From Aquificaceae bacterium (GTDB lineage: Bacteria > Aquificota > Aquificia > Aquificales > Aquificaceae), in NCBI GenBank assembly GCA_015487835.1, contig WFOY01000038.1, forward strand, positions 1 through 7,165: a DNA stretch of 7,165 bases, read 5' to 3'. The position numbers and the translations under genes are program-made. The notes under the pieces were generated by a model. It worked only from the letters and a program-made list of their open reading frames with translations, had not been told where the DNA came from and did no database searches. Positions 1-5,771 of this stretch are shown piece after piece (the first letter of the stretch is position 1; each line of letters starts with the position of its first letter).

Positions 1-188
1 AGAGGGATATCTATCCTTTGGCTGTAGACGTTCAAGGGAGGGACGAGGTCTTCGTCGGGAGGATAAGGAAAGATCTTACCTTCAATCCGGGACTTGCCAT
101 GTGGGTGGTTGCGGACAATATAAGGAAGGGGGCTGCGACGAACGCTGTCCAGATAGCTGAGCTTCTCGTGAAGGAAGGCCTCGTGTAG
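1..188 (+). CDS. asd: Aspartate-semialdehyde dehydrogenase, C-terminal end (partial)
   Basis: The left edge cuts this gene; the last 61 codons are present from position 3, ending in TAG at 186-188. Asd reduces aspartyl phosphate to aspartate semialdehyde with NADPH in the cytoplasm, the branch point towards lysine/diaminopimelate, threonine and methionine. The visible tail contains the family's C-terminal signature: a [11 protein letters not shown] stretch followed by [20 protein letters not shown], then the closing helix IAELLVKEG. The GRIR and NLRKGAA-type segments are highly conserved in bacterial Asd. The catalytic cysteine and histidine lie outside the window. Only 14 bases separate it from aspC, which acts on the same metabolite (aspartate), so the two may be cotranscribed, although aspC also has its own candidate promoter. 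Confidence 0.93.
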   Translation, partial: RDIYPLAVDVQGRDEVFVGRIRKDLTFNPGLAMWVVADNIRKGAATNAVQIAELLVKEGLV

Positions 189-190
189 GC

Positions 191-196
191 TATAAT
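191..196 (+). promoter_or_regulatory. Candidate -10 element for aspC
   Basis: A perfect TATAAT begins two bases after the asd stop codon and ends six bases before the aspC ATG at 203. Transcription would be expected to start at or next to the ATG, giving a leaderless message. The hexamer 17 bases upstream (168-173, GTGAAG) matches the -35 consensus at only three positions and lies in the asd coding region, so the -35 support is weak. Confidence 0.4.
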
Positions 197-202
197 TTCC
201 CT

Positions 203-1378
203 ATGTTATCCAGAAGGGTAGCCAAGCTAAAGCCCTCAGCAACCCTCACCATAACAGCCAAAGCCAAAGATCTAAGGAGCAAAGGAGTAGACGTTATCGG
301 CTTCGGTGCTGGAGAACCAGACCTCGACACACCGGACTTCATAAAGGAAGCCTGCGAGAAGGCTCTCAAAGAAGGGAAGACCAAGTACGCACCCTCAGCG
401 GGTATACCTGAGCTGAGAGAAGCGATAGCGGAAAAGCTCCTGAAAGAGAACGGAGTCGAGTACAAACCCTCGGAGATCGTGGTCTCCACAGGATCCAAGA
501 TGGTCCTTTTCCTGATCCTTACCGCGGTCCTGGACGAGGGGGACGAGGTCCTAATACCCTCCCCTTACTGGGTAACCTACCCCGAGCAGGTTACCATCCT
601 CGGCGGTGTTCCCGTCGAGATCCCCCTGAGTGAGGAGGAGGGCTTTATCCTGAGGGCTGGCCTGGTTGAAAGATACGTAACCGAAAGGACCAAGGTCCTC
701 ATACTCAACTCGCCTAACAACCCGACGGGTGCCGTCTACCCGGAGGAGGAGCTGAGAAGAATTGCGGAGCTTTGCGTCGAGAGGAACATACTCATAGTGT
801 CGGACGAGTGCTACGAGAAGTTCGTCTACGAAGGTAGGCACGTTAGCGTCGCCTCCTTTTCGGAGGAGGTGAAGAGCATAACCTTCACTGTGAACTCCTT
901 CTCAAAGACCTTCTCTATGACCGGGTGGAGGGTTGGATACGTCGCCTGTCCCGAAAAGTTCGCCAAGGTAATAGCCAACCTGAACAGCCAGACCGTTTCG
1001 AACGTCACCACCTTCGCCCAGTACGGTGCCCTCGAAGCCCTCAAGAACCCTGAAGCTGATAGGTTCGTCGAGAAGATGGTCTCCGAATTCAGGAGGAGGA
1101 GGGAAAGGGCCCTGGATCTGATCTCCTCCCTGCCCGGGGTTTCTGTGGTCAGGCCTGGTGGTTCCTTCTACCTTTTCCCCAACTTCTCTGTATACTCGAA
1201 GGAGGTTGGTGGAGACGTGAGGCTCGCCGAGGTCCTGATAGAAGAAGGCAGGGTCGCCTGCGTTCCCGGGTCCGCCTTCGGTGTGGAGGGATACCTAAGG
1301 ATATCCTACGCCCTGCCTATAGAGAGGCTAATAGAGGGGATAAACAGGATAAAAGATGTCCTGGATCGGTTGAGGTAA
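203..1378 (+). CDS. aspC: PLP-dependent aspartate aminotransferase (class I)
   Basis: Transfers the amino group between aspartate and 2-oxoglutarate; some relatives of this subgroup also accept prephenate. The protein is 391 residues, the usual length for fold-type I, subgroup I-gamma enzymes. Visible motifs in order: FGAGEPD near residues 34-40; PYWVTYPEQ at 121-129, whose aromatic residue stacks on the cofactor; SPNNPTG at 170-176, with Asn173 near the pyridoxal ring; SDECY at 200-204, with Asp201 contacting the pyridine nitrogen; SFSK at 232-235, with Lys235 as the Schiff-base lysine; GWRVGY at 241-246; and LRISYA at 365-370, whose Arg366 binds the substrate carboxylate. The sequence closely resembles Aquifex AspC as I remember it. 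ATG at 203 is the natural start, and no Shine-Dalgarno precedes it. It follows asd by 14 bases. Prephenate activity cannot be judged from sequence alone. Confidence 0.93.
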   Translation: MLSRRVAKLKPSATLTITAKAKDLRSKGVDVIGFGAGEPDLDTPDFIKEACEKALKEGKTKYAPSAGIPELREAIAEKLLKENGVEYKPSEIVVSTGSKMVLFLILTAVLDEGDEVLIPSPYWVTYPEQVTILGGVPVEIPLSEEEGFILRAGLVERYVTERTKVLILNSPNNPTGAVYPEEELRRIAELCVERNILIVSDECYEKFVYEGRHVSVASFSEEVKSITFTVNSFSKTFSMTGWRVGYVACPEKFAKVIANLNSQTVSNVTTFAQYGALEALKNPEADRFVEKMVSEFRRRRERALDLISSLPGVSVVRPGGSFYLFPNFSVYSKEVGGDVRLAEVLIEEGRVACVPGSAFGVEGYLRISYALPIERLIEGINRIKDVLDRLR

Positions 1379-1398
1379 ACCCACCCTTGTTTTATATT
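1370..1398 (+). promoter_or_regulatory. Candidate promoter for the thioredoxin-like lipoprotein gene
   Basis: The pair is TTGAGG (1370-1375, four of six -35 consensus bases), a 17-base spacer, then TATATT (1393-1398, five of six -10 bases). The -35 hexamer is the last two sense codons of aspC (Leu-Arg) and the stop codon falls in the spacer. The predicted start near 1405 leaves a leader of only about five bases before ATG 1410. No terminator is seen between the genes, so readthrough from aspC is also possible. Confidence 0.5.
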
Positions 1399-1409
1399 TT
1401 TAGTCTGGT

Positions 1410-1925
1410 ATGGTGATGAGACCCCTTCTCCTAATTTTGCTTGCGGTTGTCTGGGTACTATCCTGTGGATCCCAGGACAAGGCCGAGGTGCCGGTAAGGA
1501 CAGCGGACAGTGCGGAAGCTCCAAAGAAGGTCATAATCCCTAAGAAGGATTACGCCCTCCTGATAGTTGAGAGCAAGAGCTGTATATACTGCAAACAGCT
1601 CAACAAGGACATAGAAACTGAGAAGGCCCTCCAAGAGGCACTCAAGGACATAGACCTCTTCAGGATCCTCTACGAGAGCTATACCCCCGTCAGGGCGAAC
1701 TTCGGCGGAAAGATAATAGAGACCTCAGAGAACGACCTTGCCAGGACCTTAAAGGCCCTTTCCTTCCCCTACCTTATCTTCTACGACAAGGAGGGGAACA
1801 TAATTCTTAGGATACCCGGGTACCTCTACCCGAACCAGCTGGTCTGCGTTATAGACTTCGTCAAAACAGGAGCTTACAGGGAGGAGGACGTTACCTCCTA
1901 CCTCAAGAGGAAGAACTGTGCATGA
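1410..1925 (+). CDS. Thioredoxin-fold lipoprotein (SoxW-like)
   Basis: The 171-residue protein starts with a short basic end and a hydrophobic helix (residues 5-17), then VLSC, a lipobox with Cys19 as the lipidated residue, so it is predicted to be membrane-anchored outside the cytoplasm. A linker (about 20-45) leads to a thioredoxin-like domain: strand ALLIVES, the redox pair Cys58-Ile-Tyr-Cys61, and a cis-proline position at Pro120 in LSFPYLIFYDKEGN. An insert between the CxxC helix and the cis-Pro strand resembles SoxW/thioredoxin_2-type proteins. It probably reduces or exchanges disulfides of exported proteins; the partner is unknown. Two more cysteines (146, 170) lie near the C terminus. 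Start is ATG 1410 or ATG 1416; neither has a clear Shine-Dalgarno and both keep the signal peptide. The stop overlaps the next start as ATGA. SoxW is a family resemblance, not proof of sulfur oxidation. Confidence 0.75.
   Translation: MVMRPLLLILLAVVWVLSCGSQDKAEVPVRTADSAEAPKKVIIPKKDYALLIVESKSCIYCKQLNKDIETEKALQEALKDIDLFRILYESYTPVRANFGGKIIETSENDLARTLKALSFPYLIFYDKEGNIILRIPGYLYPNQLVCVIDFVKTGAYREEDVTSYLKRKNCA
1906..1925 (+). promoter_or_regulatory. Shine-Dalgarno and ATGA coupling site for the HAD phosphatase gene
   Basis: AGAGG (1906-1910) lies 11 bases before ATG 1922, inside the end of the lipoprotein gene. The start and the upstream stop share the four bases ATGA (1922-1925). This arrangement usually means one mRNA with translational coupling. 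Confidence 0.6.
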
Positions 1926-2542
1926 GGGTATTCCTCTTCGACCTTGACGGGACGGTTATAGATTCAGCCGAGGACATAGCCCTATCCTTAAGGCTCACCC
2001 TCGAGGAGATAGGTAAGTCAGACAGGATGCCGAAAGACGTAAGGGAGTTCGTAGGTGGGGGTGTAAAGGCACTATTGGAGCGGGTTCTGGGAGACGAGTT
2101 CAGGGAGGAGTACGTACATATATTCAGAAGGCATTACCTCGCCAACCCTGTGGTCCACACGAAGGTGTACCCCGGCCTGGAGAGGGTCCTAAGAGAACTC
2201 AAAGGCGCTGGCAAGAAGGTCGTTATAGTCTCCAACAAGCTGGAGGAACTCTCCAGAGAGATCCTGAGGCGGGTAGGGATACTGGAGTTCTTCGACCTGG
2301 TTGTAGGTGGGGACACTTACCCCGAGAAGAAGCCCTCCCCCCTGCCCGTGATAAGAACGCTCGAGGTCCTGGGTGAGGAACCCTCAGAGGCTGTGATGAT
2401 AGGTGATACCGAGGCGGACATACTCGCCGGGAAAGGGGCAGGAACCAAGACAGCCCTCGCCCTGTGGGGGTACGTAAGGCTGAACTCCCAGAAGCCGGAC
2501 TTCGTTCTTAGAAGACCTGAGGAGATCCTCAGTTTAGCATAG
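1922..2542 (+). CDS. gph: HAD-superfamily phosphatase, phosphoglycolate phosphatase type
   Basis: A 206-residue cytoplasmic hydrolase with all four HAD motifs: motif I DLDGTVIDS, with nucleophile Asp7 and acid/base Asp9; motif II ending VIVSN, with Ser104; motif III Lys137 in PEKKPSP; and motif IV GDTEAD, with Asp162 and Asp166 for magnesium. The region between motif I and about residue 85 forms the small helical C1 cap. The GGDTYPEKKPSPLP stretch and the closing KPDFVLRRPEEI are typical of the Gph/PpaX group, which removes phosphate from 2-phosphoglycolate or pyrophosphate. Exact substrate assignment inside this group is unreliable from sequence, so the symbol is tentative. It is translationally coupled to the lipoprotein gene. 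Its last 14 bases overlap the tail of the convergent TPR gene. Confidence 0.75.
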   Translation: MRVFLFDLDGTVIDSAEDIALSLRLTLEEIGKSDRMPKDVREFVGGGVKALLERVLGDEFREEYVHIFRRHYLANPVVHTKVYPGLERVLRELKGAGKKVVIVSNKLEELSREILRRVGILEFFDLVVGGDTYPEKKPSPLPVIRTLEVLGEEPSEAVMIGDTEADILAGKGAGTKTALALWGYVRLNSQKPDFVLRRPEEILSLA

Positions 2543-3008
2543 CGAGTATCTGGTGTCTTACTACGTGGGCAGGTTTGTAATCCGGATCTATGCTAAGGGC
2601 CTTTTCCACCTCCTCCAAGGCCTCCTCCAGCCTCCCCATCATCATGTAGGCCCTCGCCAGGTTTATGTGGGGGTAGTGTCTGGGTTCGTAGTTCTTAGCG
2701 GTTATGGCCTTCTTCAACCAGGGTATGGCCTCCTCGAACCTCCCCATCTCTATCAGGTAGGCGCCTATGTCGTTGTAAGGGTTTCCGTAATCTGGGTCAA
2801 GATCTATAGCCTTTTTACAGTACTCTATGGCCTTCTCATAATCCCTTAGCATGCTGTAAGCCCAGCCCAAGAAGGTGTAAGCTTTAGCTGTGGGCTTTAT
2901 CTCTATGGACTTCTTGTACAACTCTATCGCCTTCTCTATATCCCCCATCATGTGGTAAGTGTACGCCTCCTCGAAGATCCTCTCGGCGTCCCTCTCCGTG
3001 AACTCCAT
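2529..3008 (-). CDS. Tetratricopeptide repeat protein
   Basis: The gene encodes 159 residues made almost entirely of four TPR units at about residues 6-39, 40-73, 74-107 and 110-144, each with the W/Y-G-A-Y and A-I/L-P pattern (for example AYTFLGWAYSMLRDYEKAIEYCKKAIDLDP split over repeats 1-2). A short insert of two or three residues separates repeats three and four. There is no signal peptide or membrane segment, so it is probably a cytoplasmic protein-protein interaction scaffold; the partner is unknown. ATG 3008 is preferred because GGAGG (complement of 3016-3020) lies seven bases upstream. A TTG one codon earlier (3011) is less likely, being only four bases from that site. It overlaps the convergent phosphatase gene by 14 bases and is divergent from accA. 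Confidence 0.88.
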   Translation of the reverse strand: MEFTERDAERIFEEAYTYHMMGDIEKAIELYKKSIEIKPTAKAYTFLGWAYSMLRDYEKAIEYCKKAIDLDPDYGNPYNDIGAYLIEMGRFEEAIPWLKKAITAKNYEPRHYPHINLARAYMMMGRLEEALEEVEKALSIDPDYKPAHVVRHQILAMLN

Positions 3009-3015
3009 CAAGAGC

Positions 3016-3020
3016 CCTCC
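3016..3020 (-). promoter_or_regulatory. Shine-Dalgarno of the TPR gene
   Basis: GGAGG on the minus strand, seven bases before ATG 3008. It decides the start in favour of ATG 3008 over the in-frame TTG at 3011. Confidence 0.75.
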
Positions 3021-3044
3021 GTTAGTTTAATATAATGAATTAAC
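3021..3044. promoter_or_regulatory. AT-rich divergent promoter/operator region between the TPR gene and accA
   Basis: On the plus strand TATAAT (3031-3036) is a -10 candidate for accA, with a predicted leader of about 25 bases. On the minus strand TATATT (3034 down to 3029) is a -10 candidate for the TPR gene. They overlap, so the two promoters could not both be occupied. Neither has a good -35. The 24 bases form an imperfect palindrome: GTTAGTTTAATA against TAATGAATTAAC pairs at 9 of 12 positions. Within it lies a perfect TTAAT-7-ATTAA inverted repeat (3027-3043). It could be an operator or simply AT-rich promoter sequence. Confidence 0.4.
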
Positions 3045-3067
3045 GGATCTTCGGCAGGTTTTGTGAG

Positions 3068-4018
3068 ATGTATCTCGAGTATGAGAAAAAACTGTTTGAG
3101 CTCAAAGAAAAGATAGAGAACCTCCAGGGGATACTCAGGATGGGGAGGAGGGAGGTGGAGAAGGATCTCCGTAAGATCCAGAGGGAGTTCAGGGAGAGAT
3201 CGAAGAAGACCTACAGAGACCTCTCCCCCTGGGACAGGGTTCAGATCTCAAGGCACCCGAGGAGACCCCACACCTCCGATTACATAAGGTATATATTCAG
3301 GAACTTTGTGGAGATCCACGGGGACAGAAGGTTCGGTGACGACAGGTCCATAGTGGCGGGGTTTGCCTACTTTAGGGGTAAGCCGGTTGCCCTTATAGGT
3401 CACGAGAAGGGAAGGGGCACCCAGGAGAAGATAGACAGGAACTTCGGCATGCCCCACCCCGAAGGTTACAGGAAGGCTATCAGGGTTATGAAGCTGGCGG
3501 AGAGGTTCAGGATGCCCCTGATCACGTTCATAGACACACCTGGAGCGTATCCAGGCATAGGAGCCGAGGAGAGAGGGCAGTCCGAGGCGATAGCGGAGAG
3601 CATGTTCACGATGGGAAGGCTTAGGGTGCCGACGATCTCGGTCGTCATAGGGGAAGGTGGCAGCGGGGGAGCCTTAGCCATAGGGGTGGCGGACAGGATA
3701 GCTATACTCGAGAACGCCTACTACTCGGTCATATCCCCGGAGGGATGTGCGGCTATCCTGTGGAAGGACCAGGACAGAGTGAAGGAGGCCGCCAAAGCCC
3801 TGAAGCTTACCGCCGAAGACCTAAAGAAGCTCGGTGTTGTGGACTGCGTGATCCCAGAACCCTTTGGGGCGGCCCACTGGGACCATAAGAGGACAGCTTA
3901 CAGGGTGGGCTACGTGATAAAGAAGTTTTTAAAGGACCTATGCTCCAAGGATCCTGAAGATCTTGTTAAGGAAAGGCTGCACAAGTTCAGGAGTATAGGC
4001 GTTTACGCGGTAGGTTGA
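3068..4018 (+). CDS. accA: Acetyl-CoA carboxylase carboxyltransferase, alpha subunit
   Basis: The alpha subunit pairs with AccD to move the carboxyl group from carboxybiotin-AccB to acetyl-CoA, making malonyl-CoA for fatty-acid synthesis in the cytoplasm. At 316 residues it matches the roughly 319 of E. coli AccA. It has the family's N-terminal coiled coil (about 3-50), the LSPWDRVQISRHPRRP stretch at 52-67, then FVEIHGDRRFGDD (80-92), GHEKGRGTQEK (111-121), FIDTPGAYPGIGAEERGQ (154-171), the oxyanion-hole glycine loop GEGGSGGALAIG (195-206) and YSVISPEGCAAILWKD (219-234). The CxxC zinc site belongs to AccD and is not expected here. An in-frame stop at 3041-3043 and no other start codon fix ATG 3068; a weak AGGT (3056-3059) is the only ribosome-binding candidate. 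accD is not nearby. The last 16 bases overlap the convergent fur-family gene. Confidence 0.96.
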   Translation: MYLEYEKKLFELKEKIENLQGILRMGRREVEKDLRKIQREFRERSKKTYRDLSPWDRVQISRHPRRPHTSDYIRYIFRNFVEIHGDRRFGDDRSIVAGFAYFRGKPVALIGHEKGRGTQEKIDRNFGMPHPEGYRKAIRVMKLAERFRMPLITFIDTPGAYPGIGAEERGQSEAIAESMFTMGRLRVPTISVVIGEGGSGGALAIGVADRIAILENAYYSVISPEGCAAILWKDQDRVKEAAKALKLTAEDLKKLGVVDCVIPEPFGAAHWDHKRTAYRVGYVIKKFLKDLCSKDPEDLVKERLHKFRSIGVYAVG

Positions 4019-4443
4019 GTTTTGCCCCTGCACTCAGGGCAGAGCCCGTATATGTTGACCGAGTAACCTTCGGTCCTGAAGCCTTCGAGCTCCTCAGGTA
4101 TGGATATCTGATCCTCCATGTATATGTCCCTTATAGCCCCGCAGCTCACACATATAAGGTGGTGGTGGTCGTCCGTGTTGGCGTCGTATCTGGCTGAGCT
4201 TCCCCAGTAGCAGACCTTCTTGGCGAGTCCCATCTGTTCAAGGGTCTCAACGGTTCTGTAGACCGTGGCCAGGGAAACGAAGGGGTACTTCTTCTTGACC
4301 TCCTCGTATATCTCCTCAACGGTCGGGTGGTTCTCGGATCTGAGGAGGATCTCGTAAACGGCAACACGCTGGGGCGTTATCTTAAGCCCTTCCTTCTTGC
4401 ACCTCTCTATAAACAGACCGAGCTTATCCTCAGCCGTCTTCAT
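4003..4443 (-). CDS. Fur-superfamily metalloregulator, PerR-like
   Basis: A 146-residue repressor with an N-terminal winged helix (about 1-85, recognition segment FVSLATVYRTVETLEQMGL at 55-73) and a C-terminal dimerisation domain. The structural zinc site is complete: Cys98/Cys101 (CVSC) and Cys135/Cys138 (CPEC). The regulatory metal ligands align with all five of Bacillus PerR: His39, Asp87, His93, His95 and Asp106. Fur normally has glutamate at the last of these, so a peroxide-sensing PerR is the best reading, though a Fur or Zur role cannot be excluded. It probably binds Fe or Mn and represses oxidative-stress genes until metal-catalysed histidine oxidation. An unusual DDHHHL run (91-96) carries a third histidine. 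A promoter lies directly upstream and no Shine-Dalgarno is usable; an in-frame stop at 4465-4467 leaves ATG 4443 as the only start. lysA ends 32 bases upstream. Confidence 0.88.
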   Translation of the reverse strand: MKTAEDKLGLFIERCKKEGLKITPQRVAVYEILLRSENHPTVEEIYEEVKKKYPFVSLATVYRTVETLEQMGLAKKVCYWGSSARYDANTDDHHHLICVSCGAIRDIYMEDQISIPEELEGFRTEGYSVNIYGLCPECRGKTQPTA

Positions 4444-4450
4444 GGCTATA

Positions 4451-4479
4451 AATATAAATGACCTTCAATTTCTTTTCAA
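4451..4479 (-). promoter_or_regulatory. Strong candidate promoter for the PerR-like gene, leaderless
   Basis: Reading the minus strand: TTGAAA (4479-4474, five of six), a spacer of exactly 17 bases, TATATT (4456-4451, five of six), then seven bases to ATG 4443. The predicted first transcribed base is at or one base before the A of the ATG. The -35 hexamer contains the lysA stop codon TGA. This is the best promoter match in the window. Confidence 0.65.
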
Positions 4480-4480
4480 T
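4464..4480 (-). repeat. Direct repeat ATTGAA x2, 11-base period, in the PerR-like gene promoter
   Basis: On the minus strand ATTGAA occurs at 4480-4475 and again at 4469-4464, one helical turn apart. The first copy overlaps the -35 hexamer and the second lies in the spacer. It may be an operator or a chance effect of A-rich sequence. Confidence 0.35.
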
Positions 4481-5741
4481 AATTTTTTTCATATAGTATA
4501 TACTCGTATGTTTCCCTGGATCTTATAACCCTGTAGGATCCGTTCTCCACAAGGACCTCCGCAGGCCTCGGTCTTACGTTGTAGTGGGAGGCCATAGAGA
4601 AGCCGTAGGCCCCCGCCGAGAGCACAGCAATGAGGTCTCCCCTTCTGAGGTCTCTTATCCTTCTGTCCTTGGCGAGAAAGTCCCCTGTCTCACAGATGGG
4701 GCCGACTATGTCAGCTATCACGTAGTTCTCATCTCTATCCTCCACGGGAACTATGTGGTGGTAAGCGTCGTATATGGATGGCCTTATGAGGTCGTTCATC
4801 CCGGCATCCACTATTATGAAGTGTTTGTGTCCCTTGTTCTTCACAAAGAGGACTTCAGCTATGAGTAGTCCCGCGTTTCCTACGATCGATCTGCCGGGCT
4901 CGAGGATCACCTGGAGGTCCAGCCTGCTGAGGTGGGGCCTTACCGCCTTAGCCAGATCTCCGGGGGTAGGCTCTCTGTCCTCAGGTCTGTACTTGATCCC
5001 AAGGCCACCCCCTATGTCCACGCACCTGATCTCAAAACCTTCCCTTATGAGGTCATCGCACAGGTCCACCACCTTGCTCACAGCCTCCTCGTAGGGTGAT
5101 ACGTCCAGGATCTGGGAACCTATGTGGCAGTGAACCCCGACCACGTCGAGGTTTTTAAGATCAGCCGCCTTTTTGAAGAGGTCCTTGGCGTTCTCGATAT
5201 CCACACCGAACTTGCTCTTCCTGAGGCCGGTCGCTATGTAGGGGTGGGTCTTCGGGTCCACGTCCGGGTTTACCCTCACGGAAACGCGTACCCTCTTCCC
5301 GATCCTGTCCGCGATATCGTTCAGGACGTAGATCTCCTCCTCCGACTCCACGTTGAACATGAGGATCTCCTTGTCCACCGCCAGCTCGAGTTCTTCCCTT
5401 GTCTTCCCCACACCAGCGTAGACTATCTTCTCAGGGTCTATACCACCCTTCAGAGCGCAGAGGAGCTCTCCCCCTGAAACTATATCCGCACCAGCACCTT
5501 CCTCGCCTGCCACCCTTATAACCTCAGGGTTGAAGTTGGCCTTGACCGCGTAGCAGACGAGGGACCCTGGGAAGGCCTCGTAGTAAGCCCTCACCCTCTC
5601 CCTTATGTAGGACGCGCTGTACACGTAAAGGGGTGTGCCTATCTCTCTTGCTAAGTCGCTCAGCGACACACCTTCAAGATAAAGGCTGCCGTTTTTGTAA
5701 CATAGGTAAGGGTTGAACTCTTTGAGTAGGCTGCCCTCCAT
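4476..5741 (-). CDS. lysA: Diaminopimelate decarboxylase
   Basis: Decarboxylates meso-diaminopimelate to lysine with PLP, the last step of the pathway that begins with Asd. The protein is 421 residues, normal for the family, with an alpha/beta-barrel domain followed by a beta domain. Visible motifs: YAVKAN at 64-69, with PLP-binding Lys67; HCHIGSQ at 204-210; the phosphate-binding DIGGGLG at 242-248; EPGRSIV at 281-287; the partner active-site Cys350-Glu351 in GPICETGDF; and AGAYG at 376-380. It closely resembles Aquifex LysA as I recall it. An in-frame TAA 12 bases upstream forces ATG 5741 as the start, and no Shine-Dalgarno is present. It is divergent from yebC across 38 bases and lies 32 bases upstream of the PerR-like gene on the same strand, so readthrough into that gene is possible. 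Confidence 0.97.
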   Translation of the reverse strand: MEGSLLKEFNPYLCYKNGSLYLEGVSLSDLAREIGTPLYVYSASYIRERVRAYYEAFPGSLVCYAVKANFNPEVIRVAGEEGAGADIVSGGELLCALKGGIDPEKIVYAGVGKTREELELAVDKEILMFNVESEEEIYVLNDIADRIGKRVRVSVRVNPDVDPKTHPYIATGLRKSKFGVDIENAKDLFKKAADLKNLDVVGVHCHIGSQILDVSPYEEAVSKVVDLCDDLIREGFEIRCVDIGGGLGIKYRPEDREPTPGDLAKAVRPHLSRLDLQVILEPGRSIVGNAGLLIAEVLFVKNKGHKHFIIVDAGMNDLIRPSIYDAYHHIVPVEDRDENYVIADIVGPICETGDFLAKDRRIRDLRRGDLIAVLSAGAYGFSMASHYNVRPRPAEVLVENGSYRVIRSRETYEYILYEKNY

Positions 5742-5750
5742 GGTCAGGAT

Positions 5751-5756
5751 ATTTTA
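5751..5756 (-). promoter_or_regulatory. Candidate -10 element for lysA
   Basis: TAAAAT on the minus strand (5756-5751, five of six) ends nine bases before the lysA ATG at 5741, predicting a leader of about three bases or none. No good -35 hexamer lies 16-18 bases further upstream, where the sequence already belongs to the yebC start region. Confidence 0.35.
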
Positions 5757-5766
5757 AATTATTTTT

Positions 5767-5771
5767 GGAGG
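5767..5771 (+). promoter_or_regulatory. Shine-Dalgarno of yebC
   Basis: GGAGG lies eight bases before ATG 5780. It rules out the in-frame TTG at 5765, which overlaps it, as the real start. Confidence 0.8.

Noticed and set aside
1379..1409. Terminator after aspC
   Set aside because: The T-rich stretch has no stem before it and reads better as a -10 region.
2553..2849. Plus-strand open frame opposite the TPR gene
   Set aside because: It lies wholly antisense to a clear four-repeat TPR protein, and its apparent repeats (LLQPGYGLLEP-like) are the shadow of the TPR pattern.
4444..4460. PerR/Fur box overlapping the PerR-like start
   Set aside because: The best alignment to TTATAAT-N-ATTATAA matches only about 9 of 14 positions in already AT-rich promoter sequence, which is not enough to call.
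4481..4490. T-run on the plus strand as a terminator
   Set aside because: No GC-rich hairpin precedes it on either strand, and it encodes the last codons of lysA. It is simply the A-rich end of that gene.
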